Shown: positions 54,474-62,571, counted from the stretch's first letter. The stretch is 64,000 bases of DNA from an uncultured Pelagibacteraceae bacterium (GCA_902556265.1 CACDVM010000002.1:1-64000); one strand, 5' to 3'. Program-made: numbers and translations. Notes: generated from the letters alone by a model not told the origin.

Positions 54474-54911
54474 ATGGAAACTACAGAAACTAACGCAAAA
54501 TCACCAAAAATAAAATTAGATTTTAAAGACGGAAAATATGCAACTGGTAGAAGAAAAACATCAATTGCTAAAGTGTGGTTAAAAAAGGGTTCTGGTTTAA
54601 TTTATGTTAATGGAAAATTATTCAGTGATTATTTTGCAAGTGATAATCATAAAATGCAAATAACTAGACCGTTTGAAATTATTAATCAACCTACAGAATA
54701 TGATGTAAGATGTAGTGTAAAAGGTGGTGGGCCAACAGGTCAAGCTGGGGCTATAGTTCATGGAATCTCTAAAGCTTTAGTAATGTTTGATGAAAATTTA
54801 AAATCAACCCTTAAAACTGAAAAATTAACCACCAGAGACTCCAGGGCAGTTGAAAGAAAAAAACCTGGAAGAAAAAAAGCTAGAAGAAGCTTTCAGTTCT
54901 CAAAAAGATAA
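54474..54911 (+). CDS. rpsI: 30S ribosomal protein S9
   Basis: Small-subunit protein whose C-terminal tail reaches the P-site tRNA. Seen: YATGRRKTSIAKVWLKKGSG (about residues 22-41), CSVKGGGPTGQAGAIVHGISKAL (in part: KGGGPTGQAGAIVHGI) and the C-terminal RRSFQFSKR, where most S9 end in R-(R)-x-QFSKR. Length 145 includes a short acidic N-terminal extension. A run of T follows the stop but has no adequate hairpin. Confidence 0.98.
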   Translation: METTETNAKSPKIKLDFKDGKYATGRRKTSIAKVWLKKGSGLIYVNGKLFSDYFASDNHKMQITRPFEIINQPTEYDVRCSVKGGGPTGQAGAIVHGISKALVMFDENLKSTLKTEKLTTRDSRAVERKKPGRKKARRSFQFSKR

Positions 54912-54930
54912 TTTTTTTTTTACTATTAAC

Positions 54931-54939
54931 TGTTATAAT
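54931..54939 (+). promoter_or_regulatory. Extended -10 promoter of argC, probably leaderless
   Basis: TG at 54931-54932, one base, perfect TATAAT at 54934-54939, then five bases to the argC ATG at 54945. The upstream T run sits where a -35 would be. No Shine-Dalgarno. Confidence 0.5.
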
Positions 54940-54944
54940 ACAAC

Positions 54945-55958
54945 ATGCGCAAGCTTAATGCTTTAATTGCTGGTTCAACTGGCTACATCGGTGTTCAATT
55001 AATTAGATTGTTAATTAAACATAAAAATATAAATATAAAATATTTATGTGGAAATAATTCTGTTGGCAAAAAAATTACCTTTTATGATAAATCATTAAAA
55101 AAATTACCCACTATAGTTAAATTTAATAAAAAATATCTTAAAGAAATTGATATTATTTTTACAGCATTACCAAATGGTGAGGCTCAAAAGATTTCTAATA
55201 ATTTGTTACCACACAATACATTGATTGATTTGGCTGCAGATTTTAGACTTAAAGATAAATCAGAATATTTAAAATGGTATAAACAAAATCATAAATCAAT
55301 TAAAAATATTAAAAAAAGTATTTATGCTCTTCCAGAAATTACAGGGAAAAAAATAAAAAGATTTAATATAATAGGGTGCCCAGGTTGTTATCCAACATCC
55401 ATTTTATTACCAATTATACCTATTTTAAAAAAAAAATTAATCCATAAGAATATAATAATTGACTCTAAATCTGGATATTCTGGAGCGGGAAGAGGTGTAC
55501 TCAAAAAATATAATAATAAAAACTTAAATGAGTCTTTAAGTGCTTATGGAGTTGGTTTTCATCGACATAATTCAGAAATTGAACAAGAATTACAACATTA
55601 CACTAAGAGCAAGGTAAACTTTATTTTTACCCCTCACTTATCGCCAATGTTTAGAGGAATTCTAAGTACAATTTATATTGAACTTAAAAACGGTTTTAAG
55701 ATTCAAAATATACAAGACGCACTTAAAAAGTATTACAAAAATAGTAAATTTATCAAAATTCTTAAGATTAATTCTTTAATAAGTACAAATGATATAATTA
55801 ATACTAATAATTGTTATATTTCAGTATGTAAAACAAGACATAAAAATAAAATTATCATCCTTTCAAGTATTGATAACCTTATTAAAGGTGGTGCTGGACA
55901 AGCTGTACAAAATATGAATATTAAGTTTAATTTTAATGATAAAGAGGGGTTAGTATGA
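54945..55958 (+). CDS. argC: N-acetyl-gamma-glutamyl-phosphate reductase
   Basis: Third step of arginine synthesis. Seen: ALIAGSTGYIGVQLIRLL (residues 6-23, NADP fold), FTALPNGEAQKIS, the catalytic Cys in IGCPGCYPTSILLP (about residues 143-156; most homologues read GNPGCYPT), and YSGAGRGV. Length 337 is standard. Its TGA overlaps the ATG of a tiny lipoprotein gene. The promoter abuts the start codon. Confidence 0.96.
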   Translation: MRKLNALIAGSTGYIGVQLIRLLIKHKNINIKYLCGNNSVGKKITFYDKSLKKLPTIVKFNKKYLKEIDIIFTALPNGEAQKISNNLLPHNTLIDLAADFRLKDKSEYLKWYKQNHKSIKNIKKSIYALPEITGKKIKRFNIIGCPGCYPTSILLPIIPILKKKLIHKNIIIDSKSGYSGAGRGVLKKYNNKNLNESLSAYGVGFHRHNSEIEQELQHYTKSKVNFIFTPHLSPMFRGILSTIYIELKNGFKIQNIQDALKKYYKNSKFIKILKINSLISTNDIINTNNCYISVCKTRHKNKIIILSSIDNLIKGGAGQAVQNMNIKFNFNDKEGLV

Positions 55959-56128
55959 AAAAATTTATTTTTCTAATATTCGTTCTCACAGTATCTTGTT
56001 CATCGAACGTAAATATAATTGATTTGAATGATAATTTTAATATTTCAGAAAAAATGAGTTTTAAACAAATTATAAATGAATTTGAAGAGTATGCAGAAAA
56101 CTCAAACTATCCAAACATGGAAAATTAG
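55955..56128 (+). CDS. Small putative lipoprotein (57 residues)
   Basis: A short gene between argC and hom. The ATG overlaps the argC stop (ATGA) and the TAG is immediately followed by the hom ATG, so spacing is that of a real operon member. The product begins MKKFIFLIFVLTVSCSS: a lipoprotein signal with lipobox VSC, mature end at Cys15. The remaining 42 residues are polar and helical-looking (EKMSFKQIINEFEEYAEN). No homologue is recognised. Confidence 0.72.
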   Translation: MKKFIFLIFVLTVSCSSNVNIIDLNDNFNISEKMSFKQIINEFEEYAENSNYPNMEN

Positions 56129-57421
56129 ATGAATGATATTGTTAATGTAGCAATTATAGGGTTGGGTCAAATAGGTATTTATCTTTACAATGAAATTAAT
56201 ATCAAAAAAAAAGAAATTGAAAATAAAACAGGTAAGAAGATAAAAATTATTGCAATTTCTGCTAAAAATAAAAATAAAAAAAGAAAATTTAAAATTGATA
56301 ATAAGATTTTTTATTCAAATCCTTTAAAAATTTTCAAAGAGAAAAATATTGATATTTTATTTGAATGTATTGGCCTATCTGATGGGATTTCTAAAAAAAT
56401 TGTTGAAAAATCCTTAATAAATAAAATTCATGTTATTACACCAAATAAAGCTCTGATAGCTAAACATGGAGATTATTTATCAAAACTTGCAGAAAGAAAT
56501 AATGTAAATTTAGAATTTGAAGCCTCTGTAGCAGGCGGGATACCGATTATAAGATCAATAAAAGAGGGTCTTGCAACAAATAAAATTTACAAAGTTTATG
56601 GAATATTAAACGGTACTACTAATTATATCTTAACTGAGATGGAAAAAAGTGGTGAATCTTTTGATAATGTTTTAAAAAAAGCACAACAGTTAGGTTATGC
56701 AGAGCCAGGTAATCCTAAGCTTGATTTAAATGGTTTTGATGCATTTTCAAAAGTAAGAATATTGTCAGCCTTATCATTCAACAATCTTATTTCTAAAAAT
56801 AAATGTATAATGGAGGGTATTGAAAATATTGATATCAAGGATATTAAGATAGCAAGTCAATTAAATCTTAGAATTAAGTTGTTGGGTATATCTGAAATTA
56901 TAAATGGGAAATTATTTGAAACAGTTCATCCATGTTTAGTTAACAAAAATACATATATTGCAAATGTAAATGGTGTAATGAATGCTGTAATAACTTATGG
57001 AAAACCTGTTGGTGAAAGTATCTTGCAAGGAGAAGGTGCTGGTCCAGGAGCAACATCTTCATCATTATTATCTGATTTATTATCAATTTTAAGAGGTGGT
57101 GTTAAAAAACCATTTGGTCTTTCATCAATTAAAAGGAAAAAAGTAAAAGTCCTTAATAATAATGATTATACAAATTCATTATATCTTAGATTTGAAGTAA
57201 AAGACAAGTCTGGTGTTTTATCAAGTATTACTAACAGATTGGCTAAGTTTAAAATTTCTGTAAAAAGGATCATTCAAACTCCTGATAAAAAAAATAAAAA
57301 AGCTACTATTGTAATAATTACTCACAAAACAAGTGAAATAAATTCAAAAAAATGCTTATCAGTATTTAAAAAAAACAAAAATATTCTTAAATTGCCAACA
57401 TTAATTAGACTTTATAATTAA
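56129..57421 (+). CDS. hom: Homoserine dehydrogenase
   Basis: Reduces aspartate semialdehyde to homoserine, the branch to threonine and methionine. Seen: VAIIGLGQIGIYLYNEI (NAD fold), the ALIAKHGDYLSKLAERNNVNLEFEASVAGGIPIIRS region (in part: FEASVAGGIPIIRSIKEG), and GILNGTTNYILTEME. PGNPKLDLNGFDAFSKVRILS follows (part: LDLNGFDAFSK). A C-terminal ACT domain from about residue 350 (RFEVKDKSGVLSSI) suggests allosteric control. Length 430 is standard. It shares one base with the next gene. Confidence 0.96.
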   Translation: MNDIVNVAIIGLGQIGIYLYNEINIKKKEIENKTGKKIKIIAISAKNKNKKRKFKIDNKIFYSNPLKIFKEKNIDILFECIGLSDGISKKIVEKSLINKIHVITPNKALIAKHGDYLSKLAERNNVNLEFEASVAGGIPIIRSIKEGLATNKIYKVYGILNGTTNYILTEMEKSGESFDNVLKKAQQLGYAEPGNPKLDLNGFDAFSKVRILSALSFNNLISKNKCIMEGIENIDIKDIKIASQLNLRIKLLGISEIINGKLFETVHPCLVNKNTYIANVNGVMNAVITYGKPVGESILQGEGAGPGATSSSLLSDLLSILRGGVKKPFGLSSIKRKKVKVLNNNDYTNSLYLRFEVKDKSGVLSSITNRLAKFKISVKRIIQTPDKKNKKATIVIITHKTSEINSKKCLSVFKKNKNILKLPTLIRLYN

Positions 57422-58599
57422 TGAATAAATTTTTTTTAGATTTAGGAAAACAACCCTTGGCAAATAATTATTCAAGTTCTTATAAAAAAAATCAAATTAA
57501 ATATAGCTTAAAACTCTTCTTTAATACAAAAAATAAAATGGTTTCGATATCTAAAAGAATTCCATCTGAAAAAATGTTCACAAATAATTACCCATATAGA
57601 TCCTCAATGTCAAAAACTATGACCAATTCTTTTCATAAACTATCTTTAGAAATTAAAAAAAGATTCAAACCAAAAAAAATTTTAGAAATTGGTAGTAATG
57701 ATGGTGCGTTGATAAAAAATTTTGAAAAAGATAAAGTAATTGGTGTTGAGCCATGCAATAATCTGGCACAAATTACATCTGGAAAAGGTTATTTGACGTA
57801 TAACAAATATTGGAATTATAACTTAGCTCAAAAACTTAAAAAAAAACATGGAGAATTAGACTTAATCTATTCTGCAAATACCTTAACTCATATAAGTAAT
57901 TTAAATGATGTTTTTAAATCCATATCATACCTATTATCAACTAATGGAATTTTAATTATAGAAGATCCTTCTTTGTTAGAATGTGTGAAAAAAGTTAGCT
58001 ACGATCAATTTTACAATGAACATATATATTTATTTTCAGTAATATCTGTAACTAATTTTATAAAAAAATTTGATTTAGAAATTTTTGATATAAAAAATCT
58101 TGAGACCCATGGTGGATCTATAAGATATTATATAAAAAGCGTTAAAAATAAAAAAGTTAAAGTTTCGAATAAAGTAAAAAATCAATTTCAAAAAGAAAAA
58201 GAATTTGGTTTAGATAAATTTAATACTTATAAGAAATTTGCAAAAAAAGTTAAATTATCAAAAAAAAAATTATTAAATATTTTTAATAAACTTAAATTAA
58301 AAAATAAAAATGTTATTGGTTATGGTGCAACAGCCAAAGCCGTCACAATTATTAACTATTGTAAAATAGAGAATGATCTTATTAAAAATTTTGTTGATAC
58401 AACTCCAGAAAAAATTAATCAGTATATGCCAGGCAAAAATATCAAAATCATCAAATATAAAAAAAATTCCCTTGATAATGTTGATTATGCTTTTTTAGGA
58501 GCGTGGAACTTTAAAAAAGAAATTGTAAGTAAAGAAAAAAAATTTTTAAAGAAAGGTGGAAAGTTTATTATTCACGTTCCATTTCCAAAAATAATATAA
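57421..58599 (+). CDS. C-methyltransferase-like protein without the N-terminal zinc site
   Basis: Resembles three-part sugar C-methyltransferases (zinc-binding N domain, SAM domain, C-terminal Methyltransf_14-like part). Seen: FLDLGKQPLANNY at the start, the SAM loop KILEIGSNDGALIKNFEKDKVIGVEP (in part: ILEIGSNDGALIKNF, about residues 85-99), YSANTLTHISNLNDVF, the YNEHIYLFSV box, and VIGYGATAKAVTIINYC (about 300-316). The N-domain lacks the usual Cys pairs, and the sequence starts right where the first pair would be. Substrate probably an NDP-sugar, by family. Confidence 0.82.
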   Translation: MNKFFLDLGKQPLANNYSSSYKKNQIKYSLKLFFNTKNKMVSISKRIPSEKMFTNNYPYRSSMSKTMTNSFHKLSLEIKKRFKPKKILEIGSNDGALIKNFEKDKVIGVEPCNNLAQITSGKGYLTYNKYWNYNLAQKLKKKHGELDLIYSANTLTHISNLNDVFKSISYLLSTNGILIIEDPSLLECVKKVSYDQFYNEHIYLFSVISVTNFIKKFDLEIFDIKNLETHGGSIRYYIKSVKNKKVKVSNKVKNQFQKEKEFGLDKFNTYKKFAKKVKLSKKKLLNIFNKLKLKNKNVIGYGATAKAVTIINYCKIENDLIKNFVDTTPEKINQYMPGKNIKIIKYKKNSLDNVDYAFLGAWNFKKEIVSKEKKFLKKGGKFIIHVPFPKII

Positions 58600-58608
58600 C
58601 TTTATAAA

Positions 58609-59421
58609 ATGAAATATTCTTCTGAATTATATGAACTTTTTAATTCATCAAGTAACAGATCAATAAAATGGAAAAAATATTTTCCAATTTATGAAAAACT
58701 TTTTGAAAGTTATAAAAATAAACCAATTACTTTTGTAGAGATTGGTATCCTTGATGGAGGAAGTCTTGAAATATGGAAAAAATATTTTGGTAAAAATTCA
58801 AGAATAATTGGAATAGATAACAATCCTGAATGTATAAAATTCCAAAATGAAAACTGTGAAATTTTTATAGGGTCACAATCAGATCCTAATTTCTGGAAAA
58901 AATTTTATCATCAAGTAGGTAATATTGATATTATTTTAGATGATGGAGGCCACACAAATGATCAACAAATTATTAGTTTGATCAATAGTGTTCAAAACAT
59001 TAACAATGGAGGATTACATGTGGTCGAAGATATTCATTCAAGTTATCAAAAACATTACGGTAATCCCTATAAATATTCTTTTATTAATTTTTCCAAAAAA
59101 ACAATTGACGATATTAACTCAACCTTCCCAAACATTAAAAAATTTGATTATCAACTAAATCAGTTGGTTTACTCAGTTGAATTTTTTGAAAGTATAGTTG
59201 CATTTAAAATTGATAGAAACTTATGTTATGAAAATAAAATATTGGAAAACCAAGGTTTTAAATCTAATAATAAAGACACAACTTTAGATATTAGATTTAT
59301 AAACTTTAGAAAAAAATTTAAGTATTTGTATAAATTTACAACCATTCAAAAAATAGAAAGAATTATGATTAAGTTATTTTACAGATATAAATCAAAAAAA
59401 TTAAAAAATTTTTTTAAATGA
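58609..59421 (+). CDS. Class I SAM-dependent methyltransferase, MycE/macrocin O-methyltransferase-like
   Basis: 270 residues with ITFVEIGILDGGSLEIWKKYFG (SAM loop, about residues 40-61), IIGIDNNPE, IFIGSQSDPNFW and the DIILDDGGHTNDQQIIS metal/substrate motif (about 106-122). GGLHVVEDIHSSYQKHYG follows. This order fits the family of sugar O-methyltransferases such as MycE, often found in surface-sugar clusters. Position next to a C-methyltransferase and glycosyltransferases agrees. Substrate not known. Confidence 0.8.
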   Translation: MKYSSELYELFNSSSNRSIKWKKYFPIYEKLFESYKNKPITFVEIGILDGGSLEIWKKYFGKNSRIIGIDNNPECIKFQNENCEIFIGSQSDPNFWKKFYHQVGNIDIILDDGGHTNDQQIISLINSVQNINNGGLHVVEDIHSSYQKHYGNPYKYSFINFSKKTIDDINSTFPNIKKFDYQLNQLVYSVEFFESIVAFKIDRNLCYENKILENQGFKSNNKDTTLDIRFINFRKKFKYLYKFTTIQKIERIMIKLFYRYKSKKLKNFFK

Positions 59422-60236
59422 ATAGCCTCATTAATGAAAAAATTTTAGTTTGTTATTTGATTACTAAATTCGATAACGAGGATACATTGTTAACTTTTTT
59501 AAAAAATTATCAAAAATTTAATAGTGGTTATCCTCATGAATTATTAATTTGTTTTAAACTATTTGATAATAAAAGATTAAATAGTTTTAAACAATTACTT
59601 GTAAATATTAATCATACTGAATTTATAGATGATTATGTAGATAATGATTTTGATCTGGGTAGTTATTCAAGAGTTGCTTCATACTATTCTTCACGCCATA
59701 TATTTTTTCTTAATAGTTATTCATACCCAGTTTGTAAAAATTGGTTAAAAATTATAATAGATAATTATGAAAATAATTCAATCTTAGCTACTAGTGCTTC
59801 TTACGAAAGTTTACTAAGCTCTATTGAACTTAAAAAGTTTTACAAACTAATAGGTTATTTAATCAAGTTATTTAAATATAAAAAAAATTTTTATCCATTT
59901 CCAAATCCACATATACGTACTACTGGTTTTTTTATTAAAGGAAGTCAATATTCTTTATTTATGAATGATAAATCAATTAAGTCCAAAATTGATGCTTGGA
60001 AAATTGAGAGTGGCAAAGATAGCTTGACCAACTTTTTTAAAAAATTAAATTTTAATATTTATATTATAAATTCTGATGGCGAAAAATTTTCAGAAAATAA
60101 ATGGAAAGAAAGCCAAACTTATAATTATTTAAATCAAAAAAAATCCATTATTTCTGACAGGCATATCAGAAAATATAATTCTTTAGATAAAATTGAAAAA
60201 CTCAAGTTCCAGACCAATTCTTGGGGTAGGGACTAG
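59418..60236 (+). CDS. Putative glycosyltransferase-like protein
   Basis: 272 residues; identity weak. The N-terminus (ILVCYLITKFDNEDTLLTFL), the central HIFFLNSYSYPVCKNWLKIII and PNPHIRTTGFFIKGSQYSLF look like a GT-A-type fold in which the canonical DxD is replaced by LNSYS. HIRTTGFFI is a plausible acceptor/donor loop. No signal or membrane segment. The gene overlaps the previous one by four bases and the convergent one by four. Function within the sugar cluster is inferred from context. Confidence 0.55.
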   Translation: MNSLINEKILVCYLITKFDNEDTLLTFLKNYQKFNSGYPHELLICFKLFDNKRLNSFKQLLVNINHTEFIDDYVDNDFDLGSYSRVASYYSSRHIFFLNSYSYPVCKNWLKIIIDNYENNSILATSASYESLLSSIELKKFYKLIGYLIKLFKYKKNFYPFPNPHIRTTGFFIKGSQYSLFMNDKSIKSKIDAWKIESGKDSLTNFFKKLNFNIYIINSDGEKFSENKWKESQTYNYLNQKKSIISDRHIRKYNSLDKIEKLKFQTNSWGRD

Positions 60237-61069
60237 GGTCTTAAATCTGAACTTTTACCTAATATAGATTTAACTAACCCATTTAATCTGAATGAATATT
60301 TTTCTGTTAATTGTTTGTTATGTAAAATCTTATAAAATAAAATTTTAAAATTTATTCTAAGTAATAAAGGTATAAAAATAATTATTGAAAAATACTTTCC
60401 GTATTTTTTTTTACTAAAATAAAATTTTGACCATATAAAATGCCAAACTAAAACATTATCAAGTTTTTGACGAATTTCTTTATCTATTTCTACAGATCTT
60501 CCTTTAGTTTTCACTTCAACCTTGTTAATTTGATATACTTTAAAACCTTTTTTATCTGCTCTATAACAATATTCGGTCTCCTCAAAATAAAGAAAAAAAT
60601 TTTCATCAAATTTTCCTATAATTTTGAAATTTTCTTTATTGATGAACATGCAGGATCCATGTATTGAGTCTATCTTCCCACTTTCTAATTTTTCATCTAT
60701 CTGTTTGTGACTTTTCTTATTTACATTTAAAAATCTTGGACCTAACGCTGCAAAATTATTGTTTAATTTTTTTGCATAATTAAGAAAAATTTCTAAATCT
60801 TTAAAGTTAAATTGAATATCAGGACTTATTTGTAAAAAATATTTGGTATTTATTTTATCCACTGCAAAATTAAGTGCAGCACTTACTCCATTATTTTCTC
60901 TAACATAAAAAGATATATTCTTATATTTTTCTTCTATCTCCGTTTTAAGTTTATAGTTTTGTGAATTTTCTACAATTATTGTTTTTATTGTTGAAGGGAT
61001 TTTATTAATAAAATCATATATAATTTTTTCACTTTTATAAGTAATAATTACAATGGTTATATCATTCAT
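60233..61069 (-). CDS. Glycosyltransferase family 2 protein
   Basis: GT-A glycosyltransferase: DITIVIITYKSEKIIYDFINKIP at the N-terminus, NNGVSAALNFAVDKINTKYFLQISPDIQF (in part: YFLQISPDIQF, the DxD-equivalent), HGSCMFINKENFKIIGKFDENFFLYFEETEYCYRADK (in part: FDENFFLYFEETEYCYRA, about residues 158-175). This is the rhamnosyltransferase-like subgroup. The C-terminal third contains a hydrophobic stretch (FSIIIFIPLLLRINFKILF) that could touch the membrane. It overlaps the recombinase by four bases on the same strand. Confidence 0.88.
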   Translation of the reverse strand: MNDITIVIITYKSEKIIYDFINKIPSTIKTIIVENSQNYKLKTEIEEKYKNISFYVRENNGVSAALNFAVDKINTKYFLQISPDIQFNFKDLEIFLNYAKKLNNNFAALGPRFLNVNKKSHKQIDEKLESGKIDSIHGSCMFINKENFKIIGKFDENFFLYFEETEYCYRADKKGFKVYQINKVEVKTKGRSVEIDKEIRQKLDNVLVWHFIWSKFYFSKKKYGKYFSIIIFIPLLLRINFKILFYKILHNKQLTEKYSFRLNGLVKSILGKSSDLRP

Positions 61070-61980
61070 ATTTTGATTTTATTTAGTGCATTATTTTTAA
61101 ATAAATTTGCCTCTTGTATATATCTTCTTACCATTTGAGTTGTTTTATGACCTGTCATTGCCATGATACTTCTTTCATCTGCGCCGATTTCAGCTGTTGA
61201 TGTTGCAAATCCAGATCTTAAACTATGACCTGCATATTTAGTTTTATCTAAGCCTGCTAATAATGCGTATTTTTGAACTGTTAAAGCTACTGTTTTATCA
61301 GATATATTGAATACTTTGCCGTTGTTAATTTTGGCATTTGTAATCCATTCTTTTAAAGATAAAACAGGACAGTAGATTTTATTTTCGAAGTAGGGGATTG
61401 CCTTAGTCATTCCTAAACCAGTTTGGTCTGTCTTTGACCTTCTTACCAATATTTTTACTCCTTCATTAACAAAATCAATATCCTCATATTCAATTGATAC
61501 TAATTCTGATCTCCTAAAGCCACCTGCAAATCCAATTAACAATAAAGCTCGATTTTGATGTTTTTTATACTCATTTTTTTCTTTATCTATTACATCAATA
61601 ATCTTTTTTAAATCATTGATTAATAATGGTTTTTTAGATATTTGTTTAACTCCCATCTTTCTTTTTATTCCCATTAAATTTTCAGCAATAATTGGATGCT
61701 TTGTATCAATATAATGCCCTTTTAATCTATGAATAACTTTTATTGATGCCAATCTTCGTTTTAAAGTGCTAAATTTACTAAAAGAACTTAAGTGAGTTAG
61801 GTATAAAGCAATAATTTTTGGATCACTTGGCATTGATGAAAAACCATTTTTTGTACAGAAACTTGAAAAATCTTTAAAATCTGATTGATAAGCTCTTAAT
61901 GTATTATTTGCTTTAGAATTTTTTAAATTCTTTAAAGTTTCTAATTCAAGATTTTTAACGTCTGTTATTAATTCGTTCAT
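61066..61980 (-). CDS. Tyrosine recombinase/integrase
   Basis: Site-specific recombinase with an N-terminal SAM-like core-binding domain (about residues 12-105) and a C-terminal catalytic domain. Catalytic set is complete: Arg156 (GGFRRSEL), Lys183 (RRSKTDQ), His252 and Arg255 (GHSLRSG), His278 (TGHKTT) and nucleophile Tyr287 (RRYIQEA). 304 residues, XerC/D size. It has a consensus promoter and an inverted repeat right before the start codon and is the only recombinase in the window. It sits in an accessory patch of sugar-modifying genes. Confidence 0.93.
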   Translation of the reverse strand: MNELITDVKNLELETLKNLKNSKANNTLRAYQSDFKDFSSFCTKNGFSSMPSDPKIIALYLTHLSSFSKFSTLKRRLASIKVIHRLKGHYIDTKHPIIAENLMGIKRKMGVKQISKKPLLINDLKKIIDVIDKEKNEYKKHQNRALLLIGFAGGFRRSELVSIEYEDIDFVNEGVKILVRRSKTDQTGLGMTKAIPYFENKIYCPVLSLKEWITNAKINNGKVFNISDKTVALTVQKYALLAGLDKTKYAGHSLRSGFATSTAEIGADERSIMAMTGHKTTQMVRRYIQEANLFKNNALNKIKI

Positions 61981-61985
61981 ATATT

Positions 61986-62012
61986 TTTCCGATAACCATT
62001 AATTATCGGAAA
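61986..62012. repeat. Inverted repeat with 10-base arms, recombinase core-site-like
   Basis: TTTCCGATAA (61986-61995) and its exact complement TTATCGGAAA (62003-62012) separated by CCATTAA. Inner arm ends ATAA...TTAT are like those of Xer dif sites. It begins six bases upstream of the recombinase ATG and covers the predicted transcription start. It could be an operator, a crossover site, or an RNA hairpin over the start region. I noticed no second copy in the window. Confidence 0.7.
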
Positions 62013-62040
62013 TTATATAATAGGTGATTTTTAGTGTCAA
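62012..62040 (-). promoter_or_regulatory. Consensus sigma70 promoter of the recombinase
   Basis: On the minus strand, TTGACA (62040-62035), exactly 17 bases, and TATAAT (62017-62012): perfect in both boxes and spacing. The start would fall near 62005, within the inverted repeat, giving a leader of about 25 bases. Confidence 0.75.
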
Positions 62041-62058
62041 TAGTTTAAATTAAAAAAT

Positions 62059-62235
62059 ATGGGTTCAATTGATGGAGAAATTCCTGCAGTATGGTTTTTA
62101 ATTAGTTCGATTGGTTTCGTAATATTAACTTTTATTCAATATCGAAACACTGGAAAGAGCTTCAATACGATATTTTTGTTTATAATGGCTATTATATTCT
62201 TTGTAAGTTACATAATTTTATTAATTCCACGCTAA
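62059..62235 (+). CDS. Small membrane protein (58 residues)
   Basis: Short gene immediately before the alkyltransferase gene (six bases apart). The product has two hydrophobic helices: about residues 10-26 (AVWFLISSIGFVILTFI) and about 38-57 (IFLFIMAIIFFVSYIILLI). A short polar loop YRNTGKSFN lies between them. No homologue recognised. Two membrane passes and co-direction with the next gene favour a real gene, but codon evidence is limited by length. Confidence 0.5.
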   Translation: MGSIDGEIPAVWFLISSIGFVILTFIQYRNTGKSFNTIFLFIMAIIFFVSYIILLIPR

Positions 62236-62241
62236 AAATCT

Positions 62242-62511
62242 ATGCAGGGAACAAAATTTCAATTAAAAGTCTGGAAATACCTTAAAACAATACCAAAAGG
62301 TAAGGTAAAAACATATAAACAGGTCGCAATTGGCATAAAAAGCCCTAAAGCAGCTCGTGCTGTTGCTAATGCTTGCGCTAAAAACCCATATGCACCAAAA
62401 ATACCCTGTCACAGAGTGATTAGGTCTGATGGAGCCCTTGGAGGCTACTCTGGAAGAGGTGGAATTAAACGAAAGCTTAAATTACTTAGATTAGAGAAAG
62501 TAGCTATTTAG
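62242..62511 (+). CDS. Methylated-DNA--protein-cysteine methyltransferase domain protein
   Basis: 89 residues covering only the C-terminal active domain of Ogt/MGMT: FQLKVWKYLKTIPKGKVKTYKQVA (in part: VWKYLKTIPKGKVKTY), AARAVANACAKNPYAP, and the active-site motif IPCHRVI with Cys56. GALGGYSGRGGIKRKLKLL follows. Because Cys is present it should transfer alkyl groups from O6-alkylguanine and is not an ATL protein (which has Trp there). The usual N-terminal domain is absent, as in short single-domain forms. Confidence 0.9.
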   Translation: MQGTKFQLKVWKYLKTIPKGKVKTYKQVAIGIKSPKAARAVANACAKNPYAPKIPCHRVIRSDGALGGYSGRGGIKRKLKLLRLEKVAI

Positions 62512-62571
62512 ACTTATTTTTAACCATTTTTTTATTAAAAAAGATAGAAAAAATAAGGCTTTTTAAGTATT

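Noticed and set aside
54900-54930. Intrinsic terminator after rpsI
   Set aside because: There is a T run, but the only nearby hairpin (AAGCT/AGCTT) is inside the gene and about 20 bases away; the region reads better as the argC promoter.
61986-62012. Inverted repeat as a plain transcription terminator
   Set aside because: On neither strand is the hairpin followed by a clean T run, and it sits at the recombinase promoter instead of at a gene end.
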